Below, piece by piece: positions 11,640-22,215 of a stretch of 64,000 nucleotides of DNA (positions are counted from its first letter, which is position 1; every line of letters starts with the position of its first letter). Under the pieces are notes generated by a model, which worked only from the letters and a program-made list of their open reading frames with translations, made no database searches and was not told the DNA's origin. The DNA comes from Heterocephalus glaber (lineage: Eukaryota > Chordata > Mammalia > Rodentia > Bathyergidae): the NCBI RefSeq assembly GCF_000247695.1, contig NW_004624801.1, positions 3,535,206-3,599,205 on the forward strand, written 5' to 3'. The translations under genes were made by a program, and so were the position numbers.

Positions 11640-12400
11640 CGCCAGGATTAAAGACTCTCAGAGATTGGCCAAGAGTGTGAACTTCCTCCTATGGACTCAG
11701 GCTGGGAAACAGGGTTAAATTTATGGCAGCACTTCTAATCTTATTTTCTCTCAACTCGCTGAGTAAATTTCTTGGCTGGAGTATTGGACATCATCTCTCT
11801 ACTCAAAGCCTGGGGTTTATAAAAGACTAGGAAGTCCTCAGCATCAAGTAGTAGCCAAAGAGCCATGAAGTGTCAAGCTGGCCAGCCTCCTACATAATGC
11901 AATTTCCGTGTGCATTTATTTAAAAGGTGAGCCTGGAACATTTTGTTCAGCCAAAACCAAGAGAGTGCACAAAACCTAATGAGCACACATCAGAAAGATC
12001 TGTGATCCAGTTTCAAGAGGCTCCACTGGATGAATTTGGGTTATTAAGAGCACTGAAATGAAATGACATGGATTAATTAAAACACATTGAGTAAAAATAC
12101 ATATATGTGAATATATATTTACATATATATATATATCTATGTATTGAGTAAAAGTAAACTCACGATTTCACACTGATACTAAATTATTTCAAAGGGAGTG
12201 AGAAGAGAAAGTTTTTTATAAAACCTTGATACTAATATAAATAAGAGAAGCGATAGAAAATCTCTGTATCGTAAATGCCACGGTAAGAGGTAAGATTCAC
12301 CAATGGATTCTACCCCGCTGGATGGGAAATTTCTGGGGAGGATTGTATTCATGCCACACATCACTCACCACTCATCAATTACAAAGGCAAGGAGATGAGA
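11640..12400. other. AT-rich intronic sequence with (TA)n tract
   Basis: A TA-rich patch lies at 12098-12140 (acatatatgtgaatatatat...). This may be the upstream part of the L1 tail that follows, but I cannot assign it. Confidence 0.35.
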
Positions 12401-12490
12401 TGGGGCATGGGCTGTAACCACAGTGCTGTACTCTGGAGGCTAAGGCAGAAGGAGGGCAAGTTCCAGCCTAGTCCGAGTAAAAACCATCGA
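12401..12490 (+). repeat. Degenerate B1-like SINE
   Basis: gggcatgggctgtaaccaca, ctctggaggctaaggcagaa and gcaagttccagcctag follow the 7SL-derived B1 consensus with many changes. Confidence 0.45.
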
Positions 12491-12499
12491 GTGTGCATC

Positions 12500-13012
12500 T
12501 AGTCACACAGGTACAGATGGACAAATTCACACCGGGAGAAGGACTGTAAAGGACTGTGAAGACTGATGACATCTAAATGTAGTATGTGTATCGGTTCTCA
12601 GCCTTTTGGCTAAGATCAAGTGTAAATGTAGTGTGTGGTCCTTGATTAGATCCTGTATCAAACAACAACAAAATGCCCATAAAGGATATTGATTGGGTCG
12701 ACTAAGTGGCCAGTGGAACAAATGGAGAAGTTTGAATATGGACTGCATGTTAGGTAGCAGTACTGGATCAATGCATGTAAAAGCTGTGCGGTGGTTCTGG
12801 GGGAGAATGTCCTATCTGGAGAAAACATTACCTAGAAGTGAAGAGACATGGTGTCTATGACAAATTCTTAAACAGATGAGCAAAACTAGTGAATGCATAT
12901 GTGTGTGTGGAGAGAGACAGAAAATGAGGCAAATGTGAAAAATTGGTGAATGGTAAAATGTATGCAGTACTAGATCTACCATTTTTCTAAGATTTGACAA
13001 TTTTCAAAATGG
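12500..13012 (+). mobile_element. Old L1 3' end (L1ME-like)
   Basis: Contains ccttgattagatcctgtatc, tttgaatatggactgcatgt, gtggttctgggggagaatgt, aaaaattggtgaatgg and ttgacaattttcaaaatgg in the order of L1ME/L1MC 3' ends. It is interrupted at 12590-12622 by a U2 fragment. Antisense to SDK2. Confidence 0.6.
12590..12622 (+). pseudogene. U2 snRNA 5'-fragment micro-retropseudogene
   Basis: The sequence starts atcggttctcagcctttt and continues ggctaagatcaagtg. It matches about the first 33 bases of U2 snRNA with two changes and then stops. It is flanked by taaatgtagtatgtg (12575-12589) and taaatgtagtgtgtg (12623-12637), a 15-base duplication with one mismatch. The host L1 consensus has one such copy, so this is an insertion. 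It lacks the branch-recognition, Sm and 3' parts and cannot be functional. Confidence 0.8.
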
Positions 13013-13017
13013 AAAGC

Positions 13018-13130
13018 AAGAAAGAGAGAAGGAGGAGGAGAAGAAGAGAGGGAGGGTGGGAGGCGGGGAGGGAGAGGGAGGAAAAGGAGGAGGGAGGGAG
13101 AAAGGTCAGGAACCGTCAGAAAAGGAAAGG
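13018..13130 (+). repeat. GGA/GAAA-rich polypurine tract
   Basis: About 100 bases of almost pure purine (gaaagagagaaggaggagga ... ggagggagggag) directly after the L1 tail. Confidence 0.85.
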
Positions 13131-14231
13131 AAAGGACCTGCTGTGGGCAAGGCCCTCCTTGGGACAGAAGCGGTTTAGCAGAGGTGGCTTCTACCTGCCC
13201 ATCATCTTTCCCTTTCTTCTGCCAACAACCTTCTCCCTCTTTATGTACCATGTGGGCAATGCCTGTGCCCTGGGGTAGACACATGGTGCTGGCCAGGTCA
13301 ATCCTGGTGCTACAAGCTGCTGCCTGCTGTGATTGGGCAGAAATGAAGAGATGATCTGAGCTGAGCCAATCAGGATCCTTCCCTGGGATTTTCTAAGTGA
13401 AACTTCCAGGGAAGTTCCTTCTAGTCTAAAATCAGTAGCTGTAGTCTATGACTCCTGAACTTCTCAGGGTCACTCACCACATGAGAATGGAGTCCTAGAA
13501 GGGGGCACAGCTGAACAGCCTGGAGGGAAGAGGGCCTGGCAGTGTCAAGTTCTAGAGTCTAAGGCCTGAGGTCTCTGGAACCATCAATGTTCTGGAGACT
13601 CTGACTTTGGTCCTGTGGTTTATTTATAGTGATTAGAAGGCAAGATGTGATGGGATGTCTTATGGACAATCACAAAGGACAGAGGCGAGAGGGAGGGAAG
13701 GGGGAGGGAGGGAGAGAGGGGGTGGCTTTCTGAAGAAGGCATTTGGGCTGAGCACCACAGGAGAGAAAGTTCTGACAGGGCCAAATTGGGACCCACCACG
13801 ACCTGCTTGTTTGGCATGTGCTACCCCATATGGGAGTGGCAGGAGGTAAGAAGAAGCCATCAGGAGCAAGAACAAAGAGATCTGTGGCCACACTGAGGGT
13901 TTCAGCCCTTGCCTTGTGGGCACAGCAAGTTTTTGATTAGAGGAGCATCCTGACCAGCCCGCATTCAGGCGTGTGATTGCCACCATGCCATCGCAGCCAA
14001 TGCTCCTGTGGCGAGGAGGCAAAGATGAGCTTCCCGAGTGGAGCCTCATTTATTTCCCTTGAATGACTTCCACCCAACACAGCTATAAAATGGAATATTT
14101 GCATTCTCCCCACTGCTTTGTTTTCTAGAATTTTCAGAGCACAGTTAGCAGAAGGATTGCTCAGGATACACATTAAGGGAGAGATTGCAGCAATCCTTCC
14201 TCCATGAGAGGCAGGGTGCCAGATGGAGGGG
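13131..14231. other. Unique intronic sequence with a second purine tract
   Basis: A GGGA-rich tract lies at 13682-13722. The part at 14080-14180 contains an octamer-like atatttgcat and is AT-rich. No gene or repeat family recognised. Confidence 0.35.
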
Positions 14232-14395
14232 CAATCCAGCTCTGGAGTCAGCTCAACAGTCAACCTGGGTGAATTCTTGAACTTTTCTAAGTTTCATTTG
14301 CTCGTTTGTAAAATGGGGAAAAGACTGCACCTCCTCACAGGACAGTTGGCAGGACGCAATGTCCTAAGCACAGAGCACTCATCATAATGCTGACC
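14232..14395 (+). repeat. MIR SINE
   Basis: agtttcatttgctcgtttgt, aaaatggggaaaagac, then ctcctcacaggaca and tgtcctaagcacagagcac follow the MIR core and 3' part. Confidence 0.6.
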
Positions 14396-15099
14396 TTACC
14401 GATTTTCTCACTGACAATGATTATTATTATCATTGCCGTTATCAACAGCTGGATCCTGACCACTTCCTCCAGGGACAAGAACTGCTTTCAAATGTGCCCT
14501 CTTTTACTGGGGAGCAAGACTGATCCTTGAGCTGAGCTGGACTCTGTTGTGTGTGGTGCCCACCCTCGAGCTCTGGCAGTGCAGGGCACCAAGCGGTCAG
14601 CTCTGATCCAGACATGGAACAGATGCTTCTCCTCCTGGATCCTGCTCCAGCTTCCTGCCGGAAGTCGGGGGCAGGCTGGGAGGCTCTGGCCCCACTCATC
14701 CTCATATTGGGCCGTCTGGCATCTCTTGGTGTCCCATTAAAACATGTCCCCCACCCCAGAGGACGTAGGGGCTCTCAGAGTCTGTCAGTGGCCCTAGGGA
14801 TGCCAGGCAGTGGTCGGGAGCAACTCTGGAGGCCTAACTGAAGACTCTCCCAGGGGCTGCTCTGGGAGGCCCCTCTGGTTTCCTCATAGGAGACTAAGGC
14901 CTGGCCAGGGCAGCCAGTATGGAGGACCTTTTGTTTCCTAGTCCAGGTATTTCCATGCAGGAGGGGAAGACATTCCTGCTGCCCTGGCCTCTCCTGTTCC
15001 TCCTTGGCCAGTGAGGCCACACTACACCAGTTGACCCAGCCTAGGGTCAGGGCAGAAGGGACCTGGGGGCTCTGGTCACCTCAAAATCTGCCCCCCCCC

Positions 15100-15330
15100 C
15101 TGCTTCTTAAAGGAAAGGATGGTTGTCTGGGAAGGACAGGCCCTCAGGCAATTAAACCCTTCCTCTCATTTGCATTCCTGTCCCTGATGGCAGATTTGTA
15201 TCAACATCCCCTGGGCAAGACAATCTTGTTTCCTCAACAAAACCGATTATGCACATCAGGCCTGGGGATTAATCACCAGCCACAGGGTTGGGAGCCAATA
15301 AAAAAGGCAGAGATGGGGGAAAAGAGTAGG
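15100..15330. promoter_or_regulatory. Candidate conserved element near exon 2
   Basis: Homeodomain and POU-like cores are clustered: caattaaa (15149-15156), atttgcat (15168-15175), gattatgc (15245-15252) and gattaatca (15267-15275). It lies about 0.6 kb downstream of exon 2 in gene orientation. Conservation is untested. Confidence 0.35.
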
Positions 15331-15847
15331 AGGGAGGGAGCACAGGGCCAGGAGGAGGCCTGTGGCCAGGCAAGGCTGGGGCGTAGCTGCTTGGCTCGCA
15401 GTGCTGGCAGCCATCCTGCCCTTGCCAAGACTCTGATCCTCCTCCTCATCTTTCTCCCTACTGGGCCATGCCCTGGGGAAGGAAGGACTAGTTAAACACA
15501 GTGGTTAGGAGCCTGCGTACAAATAGGGAGTGATATGCCTTGGGCAGGCCATCTCCATGTCACCCAGTAGATGTCTCAGGGCCCAGGCTGCTGTGTGCCC
15601 CAGCCCTCTACGGAACCCAATCCCCTCTCACAGAGCCCCCCTGGAGAGAGCAGAGTTCTCAGCTATACATGAGGAAGGAGGTGTGGCCACAGCCATAGTT
15701 GCTGGTAGTGAGCCCCCACCCCTGTCCGCCATTCTATAGGGAGCCCCCTGGCCCACCAGACAGCCACCCGCTGCCCAGGAGCACTGGAGGGGGAGTCTGT
15801 GGCCAAGCCCGCACCCTGATGTTCCCCATCTGGACAGGGAGGCGACT

Positions 15848-15858
15848 CAACTTGCCTG
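15848..15858 (-). promoter_or_regulatory. SDK2: GC-type splice donor of SDK2 intron 2
   Basis: On the minus strand the exon ends ...TACAG and the intron starts gcaagttg. Except for C at the second intron base this is the best possible donor match, as is usual for GC-AG introns. The phase (two bases of the Arg codon left in the exon) agrees with what I recall of the SDK2 protein. No GT donor nearby keeps that junction. Confidence 0.8.
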
Positions 15859-16015
15859 TACTCCAGGGAGAACTTGGTCAGCTCCCGGTTGTTGTGGAGC
15901 CACTTGAACTCCAGCGGCCAGCTGCCCTCAGCCATGCATGTGAGCACCAGGCGGTTCCCTTCCAGGTGCACCTGTGTCCGCACAGGCTCCGTCTTGAAAT
16001 ATGGGGACACATCGT
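15856..16015 (-). CDS. SDK2: SDK2 exon 2: N-terminal part of Ig-like domain 1
   Basis: Sidekick-2 is a single-pass membrane adhesion protein (six Ig domains, thirteen fibronectin III domains) that binds itself between neurons and helps match synaptic partners. This 160-base exon reads two bases, 52 codons, two bases. It starts inside an Asp codon, continues with [10 protein letters not shown], and runs through the first Ig cysteine in [17 protein letters not shown] to a split Arg codon after SLEY. From memory, [20 protein letters not shown] and WLHNNRELT match SDK2; SDK1 differs at several of these positions. The second Ig cysteine should lie in the next exon, which is not in the window. The acceptor is a pyrimidine-rich stretch ending ttgtttcctgtag, with a possible branch point ctaac about 30 bases upstream. 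The donor is CAG|gcaagt, a GC donor. The reading frame is open and undamaged, so I take it as functional. Confidence 0.92.
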
Positions 16016-16060
16016 CTACAGGAAACAAGGATACAAAGCCACCGGTTAGCGCCTACGCAG
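16016..16060 (-). promoter_or_regulatory. SDK2: Splice acceptor region and branch point of SDK2 intron 1
   Basis: Read on the minus strand, a possible branch-point motif ctaac (adenine near 16046) is followed by a T/C-rich run and tgtag directly before the exon. Spacing of about 30 bases is in the normal range. Confidence 0.75.
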
Positions 16061-16084
16061 CCACATGCATTGGCCCATTTAGCA

Positions 16085-16200
16085 CCCAAGTCAGACGGAG
16101 CAGGTGCAGCCTGGCAACCCGCCCAAGGCCCCCTGGTGGGGAAGGATTTGAACTTGGGTTAGTATGACTCCAGGGCTTGGTCTTCAGCAGAGTCCTCACC
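16085..16200 (-). repeat. MIR SINE next to exon 2
   Basis: Reverse MIR core: ggcaacccgcccaaggcccc, ggatttgaacttgggttagt, atgactccagggcttgg. It sits about 70 bases upstream of the exon 2 acceptor in gene orientation. Confidence 0.6.
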
Positions 16201-17999
16201 TGCCACCCAGACCCCTGCCTCCCTCTACAGAAGACACACCAGGCTTGCCACCTCCATCCCACAGTACATCCGGTGGCCGCTGTCTCTTTCCCCTCAGGAG
16301 CCCTGCCCATTCCATACCAGCTGCTTGTGGGTTTTTCCCTCCCTGATAGGAGGCAGGAGGCAGGAGGGTGCCTATTGCACCTCAGCCAAACAGAGCAGCG
16401 GGTTCACACAGCTCCACCTGATGGAGGGTCCTTGTCCTGCTCCCCAAGGCTAGGGAAGTCCTCAGAGGCATCAAGGGCAGAGTGATCTGTGGGCCCTTCC
16501 ACCAGCCGGCTGCTTGCTTCTGCCACCTAGGGCCCTAGCTACCCTGACTCAATCTCCCCATTCACTCCAGGACAGCTGCCTGGGGAGAGGAAGTGCTGCT
16601 GCTTGGGCTGTGGGCATGGGGCCAGGTGGCAGCTACACCTCTCTGCACAGCGCTCCGAACCCTCTGACCTGGCTCAGGCTGGCAATCAAGAGCCACCATG
16701 GTCCCTTGACACCGACAACACACACAGGGTCCTGGACTTCAAGGGACTGCTCTGGCTAACATCTTCAGATGGAAGAGGAACCTTCTGCCCCTCTGGCTGG
16801 GAAGAAAGAAGGCAGAAGTGGAAGGAGACGCGCCCTCTGATGATCCCCATGCTCAGATCCACATGGCAAGCTGCAGGCCCCGGGGGGTTCTGACCTCCAC
16901 CACCTCATCTGTTCACTCCACTGCTTCCCGTGTGTGTGTGTGTGGGAGGGGTGGGGGTGGGGAAAGCATTTGCTCTATCAAGTCTCAACCTCTGCCTCAG
17001 TGGACACAGAGGAAAAACAGCTGCAGTAGGGACTGAATGAGATTAAGGACTGAAATGCTGGGCCTGGGCATGCCTCAGGATGGATGTTCTGCAAAGAGTC
17101 ATTTTGTCCCCGAGACTAACATGTGGGTTTCCAGGGCTGGGAGGGGTACTACCACCCCCCATCAGCTTCCGTGCTGCTCCATGCCCCAGCCACACTCCGA
17201 CGACGGTTACCATCCCCGTGAGCTCAGAGGGTGGAAACCCACCTGACATTCTTCTTTTGGACCAAGAAAGGGAACAGAGGAAGTGGGAGAAGGGGCATGT
17301 GGCATCAGGGTGACTTCAGGTGGAAGAAGTGGGGCTCTCTTGTCCCTAGGCTGGGCCCAGGACCCCTGCACCCTGTCTTCCTCCCATCCTTGCCTCTAAC
17401 AAGCATGGGGCATCCATGATCACGTTCAGCCTTTGTTTCCAGGTCTCATCTGGGCTTAAGCACAGATTTACCAAAAAAGTCCCAGTGTGCTTTTGGGTCC
17501 CAGGCAACTGGCCCCGGGCCAGAGCACCCCACACCTTGCACCCCAAGGGCTCAATCATATGAGTGCATAACTTGTGACACTTTGGGGCTCTTCCTTGAAC
17601 TCCCACACCATTACCAACCCCAATCCTGAAGGTGGCTCAGTGAGGACGAGCAGGCCCAGGGCCCCCTTGCCTGCTCCGCTCTGTGTCCATGTCTGGCTGA
17701 TATCGGCTGAGCTGCACATTTCTCACTGCTTGCTCACACACATCTCTCCACCGCTTTTAACAACTGTCTGTGAACAGACTGGCCTTAAAAACAGTTGGGA
17801 AGGACCTCATTTAGAGCGTGGATTTGGAGGAGTGACCCTGCCCGCTGGTTCCCTGCCTCTAGGTCCTGGTGTCCCTGTGGCCTGGTTCAGCAGGCTGCAG
17901 GCCCCTTTAGCCAAGGAACGCCACTGACTCGCAGCCCTCAAGGCAGCCAGCTCTGCTCTCAGCGTAACAAATGGGCACATTCTCACTTCAAAGGCGCAT
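16201..17999. other. Unique GC-rich intronic sequence
   Basis: A short (GT)n run lies at 16930-16945. No gene, repeat family or strong motif cluster recognised. Confidence 0.35.
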
Positions 18000-18130
18000 T
18001 CATATTCCCCAGCAGCTTTCAAGAGGCCTTTGAGTCGTGTTCTTAAAAACCCTCTGTTCAAGGCTGTCATCCCTCATTTGTTTTAAAACAATAACATTCT
18101 CAGCCCCCAAGTGATTAAATCCCTGCCTTC
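18000..18130. promoter_or_regulatory. Candidate conserved element
   Basis: AT-rich patch (cattcatattccccagc, ttttaaaacaataacattct, caagtgattaaatccctg) in GC-rich DNA. Judged on composition only. Confidence 0.25.
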
Positions 18131-18171
18131 GCTGTAAGGCTGACTCAGAGCCACAACTGTCAGAGGGGGAG

Positions 18172-18226
18172 GGTGTGTGTGTTTGCACACACACACTCAC
18201 ACACATGCACACACACACACACGCTC
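18172..18226 (+). repeat. (TG)n/(CA)n microsatellite
   Basis: A short TG run is followed by CA units broken by single substitutions. Confidence 0.9.
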
Positions 18227-18621
18227 TGTGCTCAGACACCCTCGGCTCTGTGAGCCTGCTCACAGGCAGTTTGCTCCCTGATCTTTGCTGGTTCATCCTC
18301 AGCCAGGGAGGCAGGCGGTCTAGAAGAATGACTTGTACTTGGATGGGCTCATTCCTAGTCTGCTGGAGATAATGACTCCGGAGAAGGGGAGGGGAGGGGG
18401 ACCTCGTCTGAGCACCTGCTGGGTACCAGGCCTCTTGCTGGGTGCTCCCCCATCCCTCCCCCCTCCCAAGGCAGCACAAAAGTGATTGAGGCTCCTCTCC
18501 CCAGTCCCGAGGGGCGATCACCCCCTCCTGCAATACAATATGTCCATGTGTATCTGTGACTGTCACCTGTGCATATTTGTGTCTGTTTGTGCATATCTGT
18601 GTTGCAAATGTACAAGACGGT

Positions 18622-18778
18622 ATAAATCACAGGCCTTGGAAAAGTTACTTAACTTCTGCACCCCAGTTTCCTTAGCTGTAAAGTGGGGCTATCTCTGCTG
18701 TGAAGACTACACAAATTAATAAAGTGCTTAGAACAGAATCTGGCACATGCTAAAGAAGGGGTAGCTGCTATTATATCG
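18622..18778 (+). repeat. MIR SINE
   Basis: aaagttacttaacttctgca, gtttccttagctgtaaagtg and aaagtgcttagaacagaatc give the MIR core and 3' end. Confidence 0.7.
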
Positions 18779-18914
18779 TTCGTAAATGCAGATGGGCAGA
18801 TTGCTCTGAAGAGATCATACTCTGTTAGCTGGAGCTGGCACCTCTGCTTAGCCTTTGTCCTAGGACGGTGCAGTCTACATGTGTGCAACTGTACACACCA
18901 GCCCTGTCAGCCAC

Positions 18915-19362
18915 TGTTATAGCCTGGAACAAAAATGGCCCCAAGAGGCTCATGATTTCATAAGTGGGGCTTTTGGAAGGTAAATAGATCATGGGGGGCA
19001 CTGACCCCATCAGTGGATTAATCCACTGATGACTTCATAGATAAATGTGCTATCAGGAAGGGGCCTTGGTTGGCGGAAGTAGATCAGTGGAGGCACAACC
19101 TGGAAGGGTACATCATTGTTCCCAGACCCTTCCTTTCTCTCTCTCTGGCTCTTTCCCTTCTCTCTCTCTACTTCCTGGTCACTAGGAAGTGAGCAGCTTT
19201 CTTCTACCTGGCCCTTGCACCATGATGTTTATGCTTTGGAGCCAGCTGACCATAGACTAGAGCCTCAGAACCGTGAGCCAAAGTTTCTCCTTAAACTCCA
19301 TGTGTCAGGTATTTCCCCCAGATATAGAAAGCTGACCAATACAGCCACCCTTACCCTCTCAG
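18915..19362 (+). mobile_element. MaLR-type LTR (rodent MT/ORR1-like)
   Basis: The pattern ccccaagaggctcatgattt, ccccatcagtggattaatcc, ccgtgagccaaagtttctcc and tttcccccagatatagaaag fits a MaLR LTR common in rodents. No internal region. Antisense to SDK2. Confidence 0.6.
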
Positions 19363-19439
19363 TGGGAAGGAGAGAACTATAGACAGAGGAGAACTGGTAG
19401 AAACTATCAATATAGAAAGATAGCATTCTCTTAAACTTC

Positions 19440-20830
19440 TCCTTATTTTGAAAACACGCAGATTTTTTTAACTACTCAAAGTGATTAAAAAGTTTACATG
19501 AAAAGCTACTACCACGAAAGAATAATCAAGAAAGATTTGTAAATGAATGGTTAAGGTGGGAGGCTAGCACCCAACATGGAAATACATTGTAAAGCTGCAA
19601 TAATTAAAACAGTGTGATCTTTATGTATATACTGACTATGGTATTATCTAGGAGGTCAGAAATAGGACTGAATAGATATGGAGAATTTTTTTTTTTTTTG
19701 GTACCAGGGATCGAACTCCGGTCCTTGTGCTTGCGCAGCAGGCGGGGAAACCACTGAGCTAAATCCCTGGCCCTAGATATGGAGATTTTTTAATACATGA
19801 TGAAAATGGAATTTCATGTCAGTAGGGGAAAAGATCAATTATTCAACAAATGGTTTTGGAACAGCCACAAAGCCATTTGGGAATAAAAAATAAAGTTGAA
19901 TCTTTTCTTCACACTTTACCTCAAAATAAATGCTAGAGGGATCAATGTTTTAAACATGAAAATGAAATTCTAAAAGAACTAGAAAAAATCACAGAAATTT
20001 AAAAATACATTATCCTGGCAAAATAGAACACCTGCCAAGTACTTTCTAAGTACTACACGAGCTACAGACGGTTGGGAGACAGATTGATGCATTCAACGAT
20101 GAGAAAATTCTGCATGGGTAGAAGAAAACTCACAAACAAAGAGAAGCGACAAATGACAAACTGGGGGAAGATATCTGCAAGTCTTATCATGGGCAAAGAG
20201 CTAATTTTCCTGATATAAAAATGTTTCCACCAATCAATAAGGAAAAGATGAACAAACCAATAGAAAAATGGGCAAAGGATATGAACAGTTCAGAAAGGAG
20301 AATCACAGATGTCTGTGGAATACACGCAGAGATGCTCAAGCTCATGATAAAAGACAGGCAAACCAGTGCTTGGGAAGATAACATTTTCTTGCCTCTCACT
20401 TCAGCCAAGATGTACTGAGATACTAAGATATCAAGGCTGGCCGCTTGCAGAGACAGGCATGCTGGCACACTGCCTCTAGGAGGGCAGCTTGGTATGTCAT
20501 CTATGGAGGGCAATTTGGCAATTCCATCAAAGCCCAAAATGCACCCACCACCTGGTCCTGCAGCTCCTCAAACGATTTGCCTTCCATGGATGCACGTATG
20601 AAATGGCAACATTTAAGAGCCAGTGGATGTGACAGCAGAAGTTTGGAGACTACTTTGATTGTGTGTCAAGAGGGCACTGGTTAAGGAAGCAAATGTATCC
20701 CCAACAATAGAGCTCTCCGTAGCAGATGGCATCAGAAAAATCTTTGAGAACTACTCTTAAGCCACAAGTGCAGGGTACAGAATCAGCTACCACTTAGGTA
20801 GAAGCTTTTCTTTTCTGGTATAAAATCCAC
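19440..20830 (+). mobile_element. L1 LINE: ORF2 3' part and 3' end
   Basis: Contains aagctgcaataattaaaaca, ttcaacaaatggttttggaa, caaatgacaaactgggggaa and aaaaatgggcaaaggatatg in ORF2 order, followed by the atgagat-type and ggcaatttggcaattcc region. Many stops, so not functional. An ID SINE is inserted at 19685-19773. Antisense to SDK2. Confidence 0.8.
19685..19773 (-). repeat. ID SINE inside L1
   Basis: T run (poly-A reversed), then ggtaccagggatcgaactcc and ccactgagctaaatccctgg. Perfect duplication tagatatggaga at 19673-19684 and 19774-19785. In sense with SDK2. Confidence 0.92.
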
Positions 20831-21954
20831 TGGCAGGTACACATTCAGGCCTTTTCTAGGAAAGATATTCTTGGGAGAACAGGGTAGCCAGGCACTCAAG
20901 TGGGAGGGGAAACTTTCCTCTATACCTTTGTGTCACTTTTATATCACAGCCTGCAGGTGTGCGTTACTTGTTGACAATCAGGTATGTATTTGTGTGTATT
21001 CATGTATCTGTGTGTGTAGGGTAGGCAGTCTTGGGTAGGTCTGCAGGAGTAGGGGACAGGACAGGTTCTCCGTGTGTGATTCGGGGTTGTCACATGGCTT
21101 TTGGGGAGATCCCTGACCACCAGAGGCTGAGCCCCTTGAAGGAAGACCTGCTCCTGAGGCGGGCAAGAGGCCTCAGCCCAGGGCTTCCTTCCCATTTCCC
21201 GAAACAGTTCAGGGGCCTCACTGCTAGCCATTTTCCTTTGATATGCCCACTAAATGCTGCCATTGTCATCCTGAGACTCTGGGCTCTGGGCTAAATAGCT
21301 CCATACAGAAGCTAATCTCCACTCAGACTTTTTCTCTTCCTCCAGCCCCCTGCAAAATAATGTCATCTTTCTCTAGAGTGGCCAGGGTGCAGCCATCTCA
21401 TCCTCTAGGGGACTGGCCTTTCCAGCCAGCCCTGGGAACTGCACCTCCCATGGAGCCATTTCTGCTGGGAATGCTGGCCAGTGGGTGGAGGAAGCTGGGG
21501 TGGAGACCTCTGCCAGCCCCCTAACTGGTGGAAGAACATCCATCTGCCCTCCCGAGCAAGCTCCAAAGGGCACCATGCAGATAGATTCCTTCTCCAGCTC
21601 TGAGACCTCCCAGCTCCTCTTCCAGTGGCTCCCTTGCAGGATTCTAATAACAGCTCAGCCAACCAACTGAGCATCCCTGGAATGTGTGGGAGTGGGCGGG
21701 AGGCTGGGATTCCTAAATCTGCAAACTTTTCACTATTATCTCCTAGTCCTGGCACCACCATCTCTGACCTGGATTGATCTCCATGGCCTCCTAAGGACCA
21801 CCTGGCTTGAGAGCCTGCACACCTGAGACCTGGCTGACCATGGACCAAGGGAGCAGGTGCTGGGGCAGCCCCACTCACCAAGCCCCCACTGCCCCTCAAA
21901 CTTCTACTCCTGCTGCCTTTACCCCACTGTACTGATGAGACTTTCTATCTATGT
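20831..21954. other. Intronic sequence without recognised element
   Basis: Short TG-rich patch near 20995-21018. Otherwise unique-looking, no gene seen. Confidence 0.35.
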
Positions 21955-22215
21955 GGCACTTTATGTCCATCATCTGTTAAGGATCACAAACCTTCTCAAG
22001 GCAGGGACTGTTACAGTCTCCATTTTATTTTATTTTTTATTTGTTTTGGTACTGGGGATTGAAATCAGGACCTTGTGCTTTCAAGGCAGGCTCATTGCCA
22101 CTGAGCTAAATCCCAGCCCGGCTCCATTTTATATAGGAGAAAACCGATGCTCAGAAAAGGTTCTGTACTAAGACCCAGCCACAGATGTAATACAGGTCCC
22201 ATGAATTCAGAGCTC
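21955..22215 (-). repeat. MIR SINE split by an ID insertion
   Basis: Reverse MIR: gcagggactgttacagtctc and ctccattttat up to 22028, resuming at 22122 with ctccattttatataggagaa and gatgctcagaaaagg. The join restores the consensus. Confidence 0.6.
22029..22121 (-). repeat. ID SINE inside MIR
   Basis: T-rich tail, then ggtactggggattgaaatca, accttgtgctttcaaggc and ccactgagctaaatcccagc. Perfect duplication ctccattttat at 22018-22028 and 22122-22132. In sense with SDK2. Confidence 0.9.

Larger units (their letters stand above)
1..15855 (-). other. SDK2: SDK2 intron 2 (partial)
   Basis: This stretch is downstream of exon 2 in gene orientation. I searched the translations for the remainder of Ig domain 1 (the conserved AGFYRC-type motif around the second cysteine) and did not find it, so the next exon lies beyond position 1. 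Confidence 0.8.

Noticed and set aside
12590..12622. Functional U2 snRNA gene
   Set aside because: Only about 33 bases are present, and the Sm site, branch-pairing part, 3' stem-loops and promoter elements are missing.
1..15855. Next SDK2 exon (rest of Ig1)
   Set aside because: No frame in this stretch contains the expected second-cysteine motif, so the exon must lie outside.
15856..16015. Sidekick-1 (SDK1) as the identity of the exon
   Set aside because: [20 protein letters not shown] and WLHNNRELT fit SDK2 as I remember it; SDK1 has different residues here (such as LTCLAEG).
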